DNA of 64,000 bases from Nephrocerus scutellatus (Eukaryota > Arthropoda > Insecta > Diptera > Pipunculidae): NCBI GenBank assembly GCA_947095585.1, contig OX352761.1, positions 83,815,919-83,879,918 of the forward strand, given 5' to 3'. The position numbers were made by a program, and so were the translations under genes. Under the pieces are notes generated by a model. That model was not told where the DNA came from. It made no database searches and was given only the letters and a program-made list of their open reading frames with translations. Numbering within the stretch: the first letter of the stretch is position 1; every line of letters starts with the position of its first letter. Of this stretch, positions 21,701 through 33,059 are shown piece by piece.

Positions 21701-22549
21701 GCGAACAACGCAACCTAGAACATTCCACAAGCGTCTGGAGGAAGTCCTTAGTTCCAAGAATTTCGCGTTCACTATCAATCTCGATTTCTTTTTCCTGTTT
21801 TATCTGATGGTGCGAATTAATTAGTCGGAAATATTTTTTTAATTTTCAGAATAAATCCACAACAGACTTTTAGCACCGAACAATAAAGAAAACCAAGCCA
21901 CTAAAGCAAAACAAAAGGTACGGTCAACTTTTTCTTAAATTTAATTTGCAGCGAATCTATCACCCGAACCGTACCGCTTGATGACCACCAACTGACTTCC
22001 TTTATTATCGCAAAATTGCCACGCCACACTCTCTCATTGCCACGATGCGCCATTCATTTTACATTCTTCGAGTTTCTCCCTTTTCGCATTCGGCGAGCCG
22101 CATTGAGCAAACGCATGTATGTCAATATGTACATACGGTTGTCACTCGAGTCTGTACCGGTGGTTTAATCGCGTGATCCTACGGTGTTTGACCACTTCAG
22201 CTGAGGGAGAGACGCAAGTCAGAACATCCGACTTTGCGGTACTCTCGGATGGTGCTCTCTTTGAGGTTAGCAACAACCGAGACTACAGAAATTTCTTCGT
22301 GTATGGTGTGTCTGTATTGGGGTGACGCTAGACGGCTAGAGCATCACCAATACAATTCGTACATACAGCTCTGTGACTGTACCATCTTGAAGTGATTTTA
22401 GAGCCCTATATTTCCATCAGCAACGGTTTCAGCCGACAATTAAATTACAACGAAAAATTTTCCCAAAATTCCCACTCTCTATAGGGTGAGTGATCACACC
22501 TCAGTCAGATAGCTAGGTTGGTTCGCGCTTGCTAAACCCGACCATTACA
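18785..22549 (-). repeat. Giant LTR, right copy (5' LTR of the minus-strand element)
   Basis: A 3765-bp partner of 6931-10693 with the same TGTAATGGTC/GACCATTACA termini. The primer site follows on its left side. The internal AT-rich repeat is at about 20195-20800. In this LTR position 21922 is G where the left LTR and its duplicate have A. Confidence 0.95.
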
Positions 22550-22553
22550 ATGC

Positions 22554-23600
22554 TCAAAACATCAACGAACAAAAGAGTAAATTAACACAAACATACACAA
22601 CCTAACAAGCACAATATCAAACCAAAACACGAAAACTTTCGCATGGTAGAAATATTCAAGAACATTACTAGCCATATCAACGAAGAACAAACTATAATAG
22701 AACAATTCCTCGGAAAAACAGCGAACAGAATTAACCTGAGGAGGACACATTAATCGAGACTCAATACCTAAACCAAATTAACTTTAACATCGATCTACTA
22801 ACAAACCACATATCCGATCTTGCTGAAGCAGTAGTTCTAAGTAGACATAACATTATTTCTAAATTTATACTTAACCCAGATGAACTAAAGCTTATACAAA
22901 ATAAACTAGAAAAACAAGATATTAAAACTATTTCAACAGAACAAATATATGAGTTCCTTAAACTCCAAGCTTACTACAGTGGCACAAAATTAATATTTAA
23001 CATACTAATACCAAATTTCTCGCCAATTAAATATCACATGTATCACATTGTTCCTCTTCCTATTAATGAAAAACATCTAATTATAACTAAGCCCTACATA
23101 CCTTACAACGAAAAGCACATACAACAACACAACACACTTTGCCCCAAAGTAACAGGTACATACTGCATGCAACGAGAGATGGAAGAAGAAGTCACCAATT
23201 CCAAATGTCTTGGGAGCCTAATGCGAAACAAAATCGCCCAATGTCCACCTAACGATGTGGGCAAGATCGAGAGTATTTCAGAACCGGAACCCAATTTCAT
23301 TTTATTTGTAAATTTACACCGCCACCAAGTAGCTACATCCACGCAGATTTAACAAACGATGTATTGAACCTACAAAAACTTAAGGACTTTAATTTCAAAA
23401 CTGAAGCAAAACTGTTCACGCTAGGAGCCAAAACCCTACATTTACATTACATTACCGGCACATCCACAGGACTCACCTTAATCATCACCACAATAGTGAT
23501 CATCTTAGTTATCAGCCTTAAAAGAAAGGACAAAGAGAAGAACATCCGCGTGCTACAATCCTTTGCTCCGGCCCCTCGCCCCTCGCGCGACAGTCAGTGA
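22554..23600 (+). pseudogene. env: Errantivirus env, 3' portion
   Basis: This resumes the env broken at 6926: the fusion-peptide region ended with GNLDVQDA and here continues with QNINEQKSKL. Motifs include ISDLAEAVVLSRHNIISKF, typical of the errantivirus Env stem, a Cys-rich stretch around 23140-23240, and a membrane anchor near 23455-23530 followed by a basic tail (SLKRKDKEKN). It ends with TGA at 23598-23600, overlapping the proposed LTR start. Internal stops (for example near 22600-22740) and frame changes show it is non-functional apart from the split. Confidence 0.75.
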
Positions 23601-23735
23601 CAGAGTCAAATACTTTGTACGTGACTCATAAATTACACTTCTTATGTATGACAAACAAATTTTTACTCAATGCACTCGAACAATTTAAAAGGGTCAAGTG
23701 CATTGATAAGAATAGAATAGAAGTTTAGCTATGTA

Positions 23736-25037
23736 ACGGGTGTTTTTTTAAGAGGTTGCCGATTTTTTTTTTGAATAAAACACATATAAAATTATGAAAT
23801 GACCAACATTTTTTTTTATTTGGTAGATAATTTTTTGGCATTTAACATTTAAACAATTTCTGGCATATGGCTACCACGACTATTTTTCACAAATGTCATT
23901 CTGGAGGTCCAATTTTCCAGCACTTTTTCAAGCATTTGAGGGCGTATGTCAGCAATGACACGTTGAATATTGGTTTCCAAAGCGTCAATCGATTGAGGTT
24001 TATCCACATAAACCAATGACTTCACGTATCCCCACAAAAAGTAATCGAGTGGCGTCAAATCGCACGAACGCGGAGGCCAATTCACCGGACCATTTCTCGA
24101 AATAATGTTGTCGTTGAAAGTTTCTTTCAATAAGTCGATTGTTTCACGTGCTGTATGGCAAGTGGCACCATCTTGTTGAAACCACATTTCATCCATATCC
24201 ATATCTTCAAGATTTGACAACAAAAACTCATTTAACATGGTTCTGTATCGATTTCCATTCACGGTAACGCGTCGTCCTTCCTCATTTTTAAAGAAATATG
24301 GACCGATGATCCCACCAGCCCATAGACCGCACCAAACAGTACATTTATCAGGATGCATTGGTAATTCTTGAACGGCGTGTGGATTATCTTTGCTCCAAAT
24401 GCGACAATTTTGTTTGTTGACGTATCCATTTAACAAAAAATGCGCCTCATCACTGAAGAGAATTTTACGGTAAAAAAATGGATCTTCGTTCAATTGATTT
24501 AACGACCAATCACTGAATTCACGGCGCAAACGATGGTCGTGTGGCTTTAATTCTTGCACCAATTGAATTTTGTATGGCACCAAACCCAAATCTTTACGTA
24601 AAATTTTCCATAAAGTCGATGGACAAAGTCCAATTTGCTGAGCACGACGACGAATCGATAAATTGTCGTTTTCTTCGACACTGGCCTCAACGACAGCAAT
24701 ATTTTCTTCTGTACGAACTCTTCTCATTCTTGTCGGTGGCTTGGCATCCAAAAGAGTGAATGTAGACCGAAATTTGGTAATTACGTTCTTTATGGTGGTC
24801 TCTGACGGACGATTATGTGCACCATAAAATTCACGAAGTGCTCTATAAACATTTTTAATTGAACACTGATTTTGAAAATAAATTTCCACGATTTGAAAAC
24901 GTTGTTCTGGAGTTAACCTATTCATAATGATTTGCCAAACAATACTGAGTAGAAATGCCACTTTGAGCTGTCAAAACAACTGTCATAAAATAAAACGACA
25001 TCTATCAGAAAAACAAACCTCCTAAAAAAACACCCTT
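23736..25037 (-). mobile_element. DD41D (rosa-type) mariner, copy 2
   Basis: A 1302-bp element in inverted orientation to copy 1. Its ends are ACGGGTGTTTTTTTAAGAGG on the left and AACACCCTT on the right, and it is flanked by TA at 23734-23735 and 25038-25039. It is 2 bp shorter than copy 1 because of a deletion at the end of the transposase gene. It lies in the errantivirus LTR. Confidence 0.95.
23849..24925 (-). CDS. Mariner transposase, DD41D, copy 2
   Basis: A 358-residue frame almost identical to 4289-5374, with the same triad (D159, D252, D294) and 41-residue spacing. A 2-bp deletion after MPEIV makes it stop three residues early, away from any catalytic motif, so it may still work. It has Tyr where copy 1 has Cys in LVYVDK. 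The start is the ATG of MNRLTPEQ. Confidence 0.93.
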   Translation of the reverse strand: MNRLTPEQRFQIVEIYFQNQCSIKNVYRALREFYGAHNRPSETTIKNVITKFRSTFTLLDAKPPTRMRRVRTEENIAVVEASVEENDNLSIRRRAQQIGLCPSTLWKILRKDLGLVPYKIQLVQELKPHDHRLRREFSDWSLNQLNEDPFFYRKILFSDEAHFLLNGYVNKQNCRIWSKDNPHAVQELPMHPDKCTVWCGLWAGGIIGPYFFKNEEGRRVTVNGNRYRTMLNEFLLSNLEDMDMDEMWFQQDGATCHTARETIDLLKETFNDNIISRNGPVNWPPRSCDLTPLDYFLWGYVKSLVYVDKPQSIDALETNIQRVIADIRPQMLEKVLENWTSRMTFVKNSRGSHMPEIV

Positions 25038-25338
25038 TACAATTTCTGTATCTTATTGTAATTTATATTTCCTAGTATGTAGGTATAACGATCAGTATTC
25101 TTTCAAAAACCAAACCGATAGCTCTGCTCATTTTTAAATACTGCCTGTTGCGCTAGCAATACACGCAGTAGAGGAAGGTTGCAATTCCTGCACAGCGCCA
25201 CTCTCTACGTGGCCAGTTCACTGTCTTCCTCGAATTAGTCAGTCTACAATCTTTTGACTTGTCCTCTACCACTAAACAATAAATAGTAAACACAATTCCT
25301 TTTTTAAATAACATTAAATTTTAATTTTTATCTTCCAG

Positions 25339-26204
<866 letters not shown>

Positions 26205-26419
26205 CGTGTAACGATATTAAAAAAGAGAGAGTTGGAAACTTAAGTTAAACATAGGCATGAAATCTACACATTTCTAAAATATTTAATGTTAATTCTGGAA
26301 GTTTTAGACAAGAAGCAGGAGGTTTTTTAAAAAAAAATTTTATGTGTACGAAAAACTAATTTATTTATAAATTTTCATGAAATAATGAACTATTTTTATT
26401 TTTATGTTCGAATACGTAC

Positions 26420-26425
26420 AATAAA
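26420..26425 (+). promoter_or_regulatory. Poly(A) signal of the serine protease gene
   Basis: AATAAA occurs 216 bp after the stop codon in AT-rich 3' sequence, and about 35 bp before a Helitron. Confidence 0.6.
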
Positions 26426-26489
26426 GCTCAGATTTATCTGTGTAAACTTATATATGTATACTAGCTGTTCCCGGGCGCTTTGCTACCCG

Positions 26490-26975
26490 CCCACTGACGC
26501 CACGCCCACTTACACCCGCGTTTCCCAGCTGCCCCATCCCACTGACCCCCGCCCACTGACCTCCCGCCGACTGACCACCCACCCATTGACCTCATACACA
26601 CTGACCCACCGCCCACTGAACTCACACCCACTGACCTCACACCCACTGACCTCCCACCCACTGACCTCCCACCCACTGACCTCCCAACCACTGACCTCCC
26701 GCCCACTGACCACCCACCCATTGACCTCATACACACTGCCCACCTACTGAACTCACACCCACTGACCTCACACCCACTGACCTCCCGCCCACTGACCTCC
26801 CAACCACTGACCTCCCGCCCACTGACCACCCACCCATTGACCTCATACACACTGCCCACCTACTGAACTCACACCCACTGACGCCACGCGTTTCCCGCGT
26901 TTCCCGGCTGGCCCATCCCGCTGACCCCCGCCTACTGACCTCCTTCCCACTGATGCCACGCCCACTTACACCCCA
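26490..26975. repeat. 15-bp minisatellite with higher-order units
   Basis: Units like CCCACTGACCTCCCA repeat about 30 times. Landmarks (ACCCATTGACCTCATACACA) recur near 26580, 26715 and 26830, showing blocks of about 116-135 bp. Because 15 is a multiple of three, several frames stay open on both strands; these are not genes. Confidence 0.95.
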
Positions 26976-27094
26976 ATAACTAACCAACTCATCAATCCAG
27001 AAAACTATAGAATCGACACTTATACAGGCAACAAATGTACACTTAATCGAATATTCTATGAAGATTATATACAGGGAAAACTACATTTTCCACC

Positions 27095-27345
27095 CCAGCG
27101 CCACCTATCGGGTCCAAATTTTGTCAACGACTTTCTTTTTATTTAAATATTATATGGTTTGAATTTGAGCCAAATCGTTCCATAATTAAGAATTTTCGGA
27201 AAAAAACGACACCAGCGCCACCTATCGGGTCCAAATTTTGTCAACGACTTTCTTTTTATTCAATTATATGGTGTAAATTTGAGCCAAAACGTTCCATAAA
27301 TAAGAATTTTCGGAAAAAAAACGATACCAGCGCCACCTAGCGGGG
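27095..27345. repeat. 117-bp tandem repeat in Helitron A
   Basis: The block starting CCAGCGCCACCTATCGGG occurs at about 27095 and 27211, with a third, partial copy (CCAGCGCCACCTAGCGGG) at about 27327. Confidence 0.92.
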
Positions 27346-27505
27346 CTTTTAAACCTTCCCGTAGCAATTACAAACAAACTCGCAGAAGGAAGTATCCAAT
27401 TTGGTCCAGCCGTTCTCGAGTTTTAGTCAGTCTAACGCACAGCAATTGATTTTTATATATATAGATATGTATATAATTATTATTTTTGTTGATTCAGTCA
27501 AAGAA

Positions 27506-27700
27506 TCTAATATATAAAAGGACAAGTCACTCATCATTAAATTAGATGTAGATATTGATAGTAGTGGCTAATCCATAGTTTTCGTGGTCGCTGACACGAA
27601 TAGTGTTGGTAAGACGGAGGTTGGGGCAGCAACTTTTTCAACTCTCAAACTTTGATATAAAAATTGAGAATCTATAGATATAAAAACGTTTTAAAATGAA
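27506..27700 (+). mobile_element. Helitron 5'-end fragment D
   Basis: After an A, the sequence starts TCTAATATATAAAAGGACAA, a Helitron-type 5' end on the + strand. About 45-120 bp in, it has one diverged unit of the minisatellite found in Helitron C (shared core GTTTTCGTGGTCGCTGA), in the inverse orientation to that array. The rest of the element is not recognised; 27700-28021 holds no feature I can name. Confidence 0.6.
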
Positions 27701-28021
27701 ACTTGGTGCCATTGTTATTTGTGGAAACTGTTGTGACCGACACAACTATTCAACCCCTGACCACACACAGTATCTCTGCATTTTATCCTCATCTGCTTTC
27801 GATCGCATAAATTAGTTATTTTATGCATCATAGCCTGGATCATTGTCTTTAAATCCACCACTTATCTGCAGGGTACGTACGAATGGCTGGTGTTGAAATA
27901 AGAAACCGTTCGAGATGTAGTAAATGCAATTTGGTCCCTTATGCATCTCGGGTTTCGAGCACAGCACACACATTCCGATATGATACTGAGAAACAGTAAG
28001 TGTAGCCGATATTACGAAATA

Positions 28022-28403
28022 TGTAGTAATATCAGCAGGAGGGCAGTTCCATTGCGACCGTTAAAAGGTTCGACTGCAGGATGTAAAGGAAAGTAGCAGG
28101 CCGGCTATGTTTGCACTTTGTATGCATGCACATAATGCTGTCATATTATTGGTGGATCGAAACAAGCCAACGCTATTGGTTGATCGATCAATCCATAATG
28201 TTATAAAAGACCACTGCTACGATAACTAGGGCGGCAGTTGAAACATATAAACGAAACGTATAATAATAAGTGAACACCATAAAATAATAATAATAAATAA
28301 ATTAAGTTGAGTCTTAAATATAACTTTTCGTGTTTTAATTAATAATCAACGCGCCCGTTTGACACTCTTCTCTCGGCTACCCGAGAAAGCACGTAACGTA
28401 ACA
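28022..28403 (+). repeat. 5' LTR of the second Gypsy element
   Basis: The proposed LTR begins TGTAGTAATATCAGC and ends CGTAACA just before the primer site. A TATA box (TTATAAAAGA, 28201-28210) and A-rich poly(A)-signal-like sequence (near 28285-28305) fit an LTR of about 380 bp. There is no second copy to confirm the left border. Confidence 0.65.
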
Positions 28404-28405
28404 TT

Positions 28406-28423
28406 TGGTGGCAGCGGTGGGAT
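28406..28423 (+). promoter_or_regulatory. Primer binding site, tRNA-Leu type
   Basis: TGGTGGCAGCGGTGGGAT is complementary to the 3' end of a tRNA-Leu ending ATCCCACCGCTGCCA plus CCA. It starts two bases after the LTR. Confidence 0.8.
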
Positions 28424-29204
28424 CCCATTAAAAAGGGCCCGACTACCAATCAAAAAAATTATTTTTTAATTAAAATTATTATATATATATTTTAAAAATT
28501 AGCCTCAGCGTACTGGGGCTATACACCAGAAAAAGTAGTGAAAAATTAATAAACCCTGCTAAAACAGGGGAAATAAGTGTAAAAAGTGCTAAAAGTGCAA
28601 AAGACCCAAGACAGTAAGACCTGGCGAACTCCTAAGTTGACGCCGGAGGCAAAGTTTGGGCAGTGTAAAAGACCAGGTCGTAATAACAACTTTAGGGCGC
28701 GAAGCCTACCTGGAAGCATCATAATCAACGACGGCAGCAGAACAGCAGGAAAATTCGAAAAAAAAAACAAGAGGAAAAAACAGCACCCGCCAAACTAGGG
28801 AGGCGGACAGCACAATACACCATAAAACAACGGCGGCAGCAGCAGCAGCAGCAACGACAACACCGACGGCAGCAGCAACAGAAACTCGGAACCATCAGAC
28901 ACAAAAGAAAAAAAACTAAGGTATTTCAAATTTAGTATTTAACTATTTAGTTTTAAGGAAGAAATCCTTATTTTCTTTCTTAATAATATTTATATTATTT
29001 CTATATACAAATAATATTTTCTCGGGTCCCTCTATTACTCGCTTTAAAAATCCCTTAATTTTTTTGTGTGTTTCGTTTTTAAACTTCAAAATTCCGCGTT
29101 TGCAAATAACGAGACGGGCAACTAGGCTGGCAAAATTTATCGTTGAACTGTTTGAAAATTTACCTTTCCATTTTCTTGAAGAAATAAATTCAAGTCCTCC
29201 AAAA
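28424..29204 (+). other. Leader of the second Gypsy element
   Basis: About 780 bp lie between the primer site and the proposed gag start. It includes a CAG/CGG-rich trinucleotide tract near 28830-28885. No long conserved frame is recognised. Confidence 0.5.
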
Positions 29205-30078
29205 ATGGATATAAAGGTGGTAATAACAGATGTCTTCAACATCATTCCTGTTTTTGTCGGAAAACCTACAGAGTTGGCAAAATTTTTATCGTGTGGCGAT
29301 ATCTTATTCAAATCTATAAAAGAAGCAGACCAGCCGACAGTTTTAGAAATTGTCAAAATTAGGTTGCAAGGTCCCGCTTTTGAGTTAACTCAGTTTAACT
29401 CCTTTTCTACTTGGGCAGCGCTCAAGGAAAAATTAGAGTCAGAGTATAAGGAAGTGAAAACGCGGTCCTCTGCTCACAATGAGTTGTTAACCACCAAACA
29501 ACGTTTCAAGGAAACAGTAAAAGAATTTGGTGAGCGTGTTTGCGCAGCTCTAAACTGTCTCAACTCTGCTACCTTTGCCAGAACCAGCGATGAGACCGTC
29601 AGAAAATTTCTCGTGGAAGAAAACCGAAAGTTGGCAATTCAAGTCTTTGAGGATGGGTTGAAGAACGACCAGATTCGGTTAATAGCAAAGGCTTATGGGG
29701 GGCTGATCTAAAAAAAACGATAGCTCATGCTGAAGGTCATGCTGCACGCATAGACCACAATCCCCAAGTACCAAGTAAACATTTTTCTGCCAAAACTTAT
29801 CAAACTGCGAGATTTTGCCAAATTTGTGGTAAAAAGGGTCACTCTCAGGAAACGTGCTATCAAAACATGCGGTTTCGAAGTACACAATTTCCACATTTTT
29901 CTAACGCCAACAGACCGATAAAAAAGGAAATTCAGTTTTTAACTTGTGGTTATTGTAAGAAGCCTAACCATACTGAAAACAATTATAGATTTCGGTTATC
30001 TAGGAACGAACCTCCTGTGAACTACCACCAAGATACGCCGGCAGTGCGTAATCCATTCACCATTCAAAACAAACCATG
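29205..30078 (+). pseudogene. gag: Gag of the second Gypsy element
   Basis: From MDIKVVITDV at 29205 the frame runs to a stop at 29711 with capsid-type motifs (FLSCGDILFKSI, VKIRLQGPAFEL, LTTKQRFKETVKEFGERV). After a frameshift near 29700 a knuckle CQICGKKGHSQETC follows, then a second one, CGYCKKPNHTENNY, whose last Cys is Tyr. The end is a stop at 30077. Upstream in-frame codons exist from 29064, but conservation by eye begins at MDIKV. Confidence 0.75.
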
Positions 30079-30099
30079 AACTAAATCTGAAATTCCACG

Positions 30100-31693
30100 T
30101 CAAAAACAGTACACAATATCAACTATAGCCGGGGATTCATTAAAAACCTTGGGGTTGATATGTGCAACTTTAGAGTTTAAAACCACAGATAACACTTTGC
30201 TTTTGGAACATCCCTTTCACCTAGTTACAGAAAGAATAAATATTCCGTATGACGGAATAATAGGAAATGATTCTTTGTCTAAATTCAAGTGTGTTGTGAA
30301 TTATAAAAAAAATGTATTAGAGATCCCATTTTATAAACCAAATTAAATAAAAATGAGTAAGTCATTGTCTATAGATAATGAAGGTAAGATTCGAGAAAAC
30401 ACGAATACCTTTAAAAACGGGCCCATAGCCTAAGCCGTGCTAAGTTACCGTGTGAATCACGATCTACCGACCCAGATCCTCCCTTTTATTCAAATGAAAT
30501 AAAAAATAAAAATTTAAAAAAAGATTTAGCAACAGAAAAAGCTAAGCAAATTAAAAAATTAAATAAAGACTTAGTAGGCAAACCTAAGCAAAGTAAAAAT
30601 ATACAACTACAAAAAAATAACCTATAAAAAAAATATAAAGAAAATACTACAGCAGAAAGGAGTGAAATAAACGAAGGAAAGAGGCAAATCCAACTAAGTG
30701 ATCCAAGCATAAATGTAATATCTGGAAATTCTACTATTAATTTTGCATCTGGGGAAGTGACAGTTCCACATCCAGTAGGTATAACAATAGATCCAGAGAA
30801 AGAAACATTTACCATGAGATCAGAGCAACAATTTATTGACAGAATAAGAATACCTCCACGAAGTAGTTTATTCGCGGAAGTAAATTTCAATTGTGCCAAA
30901 GACGTAGTAATTTGAAAGAAACAGGTTTCTCCTGGGGTATTTTTGGCCTCTTCAATAGCAAAGTCAAGTACAAATCGTATTAAGGTCTTATTTCTCAATA
31001 TTAATGAAAATCAGGTGAAGCTTGATACACGAAATTTAAATTTAGAATGGGATAATTTGGAAGAATTTGATCTCATCGTGACTGATCCGGAAAACGATCC
31101 TGTGCATAAAAGGTTAGAAAGTTTAGAAAAATTAGTGGACATAGAGCACTGTAACCAAGAAGAAAGAAAATCGATAATCCAGATATGTCGTGAGTTTAAC
31201 GATTTATTTTTTTTTACCTGGAGATAAGTTAACTTGTACTGACGCAGCTACACATAGAATAATAACTGAAGTAGGAAAATCTCCTATATATGTGAAACCA
31301 TACAGATTGCCAGAAACAAGTAGGGCTGAAATAAATAGACTGGTAAAAGATATGCTAGATGCCGATATAATCAGACCCAGTTATAGTCCATGAAATTCTC
31401 CTTTATTACTCGTTCCGAAGAAACCTGATGCACAAGGCAATAAAAAATGGCGAGTCGTGGAAGACTACAGCCGTCTAAACGATGCGACTGTTGGAGATGC
31501 GTTTCCACTCCCAAATATAACGGAAATACTAGATCAATTAGGAAAATCTAAGTATTTTAGCACTTTAGACCTTGCGAACGGTTTCCATCAAATTTTAGTT
31601 TACGAGAAAGATAGGGAGAAGACGGCCTTAAGCACATCCACAGGTCACTGGGAATACAACTCATCAAAAACGTCAAGAGGAACAATTTTTTAA
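30100..31693 (+). pseudogene. pol: Protease and truncated RT of the second Gypsy element
   Basis: The later protease motif YDGIIGNDSLSKF lies at 30149-30346; the DTG box itself is not visible. A linker with stops follows. The RT approach region is at 31190-31393 (VGKSPIYVKPYRLPE, LDADIIRPSYSP), and the RT start at 31412-31660 (PKKPDAQGNKKWRVVEDYSRLN, FSTLDLANGFHQI). The frame then jumps from GHWEYN into unrelated IN-proximal sequence, so the YxDD box, thumb and RNase H are gone: an internal deletion. Confidence 0.75.
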
Positions 31694-31952
31694 AAATATT
31701 GCTAACTATGCTCGCCCGAATCCTGAAGAAATAAAAATAAATCCGAGCACAGCAAAATCTCCTTCATATATTATTACTACTCTTTAAGACTTTGTAGACA
31801 AATCATCTTATGAAAAAATCCTTATTGAAATTCGAGACTACTGCATAAAAGCAAAAGTTAAACAAATCGATATTTCTATTCCATCAAGTGAGCCAACGAA
31901 TTGTCGCCTCAAAAATGCTATAGTACAGGTATTCTCCCAAACAAAGATCACT

Positions 31953-32934
31953 TTGTTCCTTTACTCAGACCGTCGAATCAATCTAGATGATCCACAAGAG
32001 ATCGGTAAAATTCTGCGTGACTACCACAATACACCCTTTGGAGGACATCAAGGAATTTCCCGAACGATTAAACGTCTTAAAACAAGATACTTTTGGCCTA
32101 CTCTCGCGAAAGATACCAAAGAATTTATTCGAAAATGCGAATCTTGCCAGAGAAACAAATTAGGTCAAAATCCGCGAATTCCTATGAAAATCACTACGAC
32201 GAGCACGAGTCCCTTCGAGCGTATAGCTTTGGACATTGTCGGTCCGCTTCCAACTAGTTACGACAACAATAAGTATATTTTAACATTCCAATACGATTTA
32301 ACGAAGTTCACTGAGGCTATGCCACTACCTAATGCGGAAGCAACCACCGTAGTACGAAGTTTTGTGGAAAAAGTTGTATGTCGTTTTGGAATACCCGACG
32401 CAGTACTTACAGACCAAGGCACAAACTTTTTGAGCAACCTTTTTAAAGAGATATGTAAAATTCTTAAAATTAAAAAGATACAGACAACTCCCTATCATCC
32501 CCAAACGAACGGAGCTTTAGAACGAAGTCATCGAACGCTCGCCGAACACTTGGCTACCATACTCAATGTTTGTTTATAATACAACACCTCATAGTAGCAC
32601 TACGTTAAGTCCATTTGAATTGCTCTACGGATTTCCTGCACGGATACCAAATTCCATTAACAGAAGACCGCAAACATCATATAATTACGATAACTACGCA
32701 ATCGAGCTAAAAGCCCGTTTACAGCATGGTTACCAGGCCGCTAAAAACATATTGCAAGACAGAAAGGAAAAATCTAAAAAGCACTACGACAAAGGTACAA
32801 GCAATAAAACATTTAACGTTGGAGACAAAGTCCTAATAAGAAACCACACTCGAAAAAACAAACTTTCCTCGTTGTGGGAAGGCCCTCATGAAGTGCATAA
32901 AATAATATCCGATGAAGATCAAGATAGGAAATAA
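31953..32934 (+). pseudogene. pol: Integrase of the second Gypsy element
   Basis: A well-preserved frame. The zinc domain has H25, H32, C62 and C65, the core D94 (ALDIVGPLP), D154 (LTDQGTNF) and E190 (NGALERSHR), with DD35E spacing. A frameshift near 32570 separates the core from the C-terminal part (32566-32934: YNTTPHSSTTLSPFELLYG, FNVGDKVLIRN, LWEGPHEVHKI), which fits a GPY/F-type module. Most of the open frame survives, so decay is moderate. Confidence 0.88.
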
Positions 32935-33059
32935 ATACAAAACTTTACAGAACAATAACATAAAACAATTCTCTGAATAAATATATATAAATAATTAAAC
33001 ACCTAGATCGCATAGAAGCTAACAAAACACATACCGCATCTAAATGCAAATTTAGAAAC

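Larger units (their letters stand above)
6931..22549 (-). mobile_element. 15.6-kb giant-LTR Ty3/Gypsy retrotransposon (Osvaldo/Ulysses-like)
   Basis: The element is bounded by LTRs at 6931-10693 and 18785-22549, with the target duplication ATGC at 6927-6930 and 22550-22553. Each LTR starts TGTAATGGTC and ends GACCATTACA, a perfect 10-bp inverted repeat. It is read on the minus strand: 5' LTR on the right, tRNA-Lys-type primer site (18758-18775), leader, Gag with RING finger, nucleocapsid-like knuckle, protease-RT-RNase H, integrase, then 3' LTR on the left. There is no env. Very long LTRs and tRNA-Lys priming are known for Osvaldo and Ulysses of Drosophila, so I infer that clade. The LTRs differ by only about a dozen substitutions that I can see, so insertion is recent, yet gag and pol contain at least two frameshifts and two stops. 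Confidence 0.93.
342..25297 (+). mobile_element. Decayed errantivirus-like Ty3/Gypsy element, multiply interrupted
   Basis: Going left to right on the + strand there are gag C-terminus, aspartic protease, reverse transcriptase, RNase H, integrase, an env with a furin-like site and fusion-peptide region, a membrane anchor and a probable 3' LTR. That order defines insect errantiviruses (the 17.6/297/ZAM group is the nearest type by layout). The 5' LTR lies outside the window. Every gene has stops or frameshifts. Three later insertions split it: mariner at 4177-5480, a giant LTR element at 6931-22549 and mariner at 23736-25037. It is in the same orientation as the host protease gene and ends about 40 bp before an exon, so it probably occupies that intron. 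The stretch 3850-6573 is longer than the usual pol-env gap and may hide a further insertion. Confidence 0.75.
23596..25297 (+). repeat. Probable errantivirus 3' LTR, split by mariner 2
   Basis: AGTGAC at 23596 directly overlaps the env stop; 17.6 and 297 LTRs also begin AGTGAC. The proposed end is ACACAATT near 25297, leaving about 398 bp after removing the mariner, a usual length for this group. The right end is an inference because no second LTR is in the window. An AATAAA lies near 25279. Confidence 0.55.
26461..27465 (-). mobile_element. Non-autonomous Helitron A
   Basis: Read on the minus strand it starts TCTATATATATAAAAATC at 27465 after an A, and ends with a hairpin (GGGCG/CGCCC) followed by GGGAACAGCTAG at 26461 before a T. 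TC start, CTAG end and insertion between A and T are Helitron hallmarks. It has no helicase gene. It is filled with a 15-bp minisatellite (26490-26975) and a 117-bp repeat (27095-27345). Confidence 0.88.

Noticed and set aside
26461..26987. Several long open frames on both strands with repeated SGWEV/SGREV pentapeptides
   Set aside because: The 15-bp minisatellite keeps several frames open at once; no start, splice or domain supports a protein.
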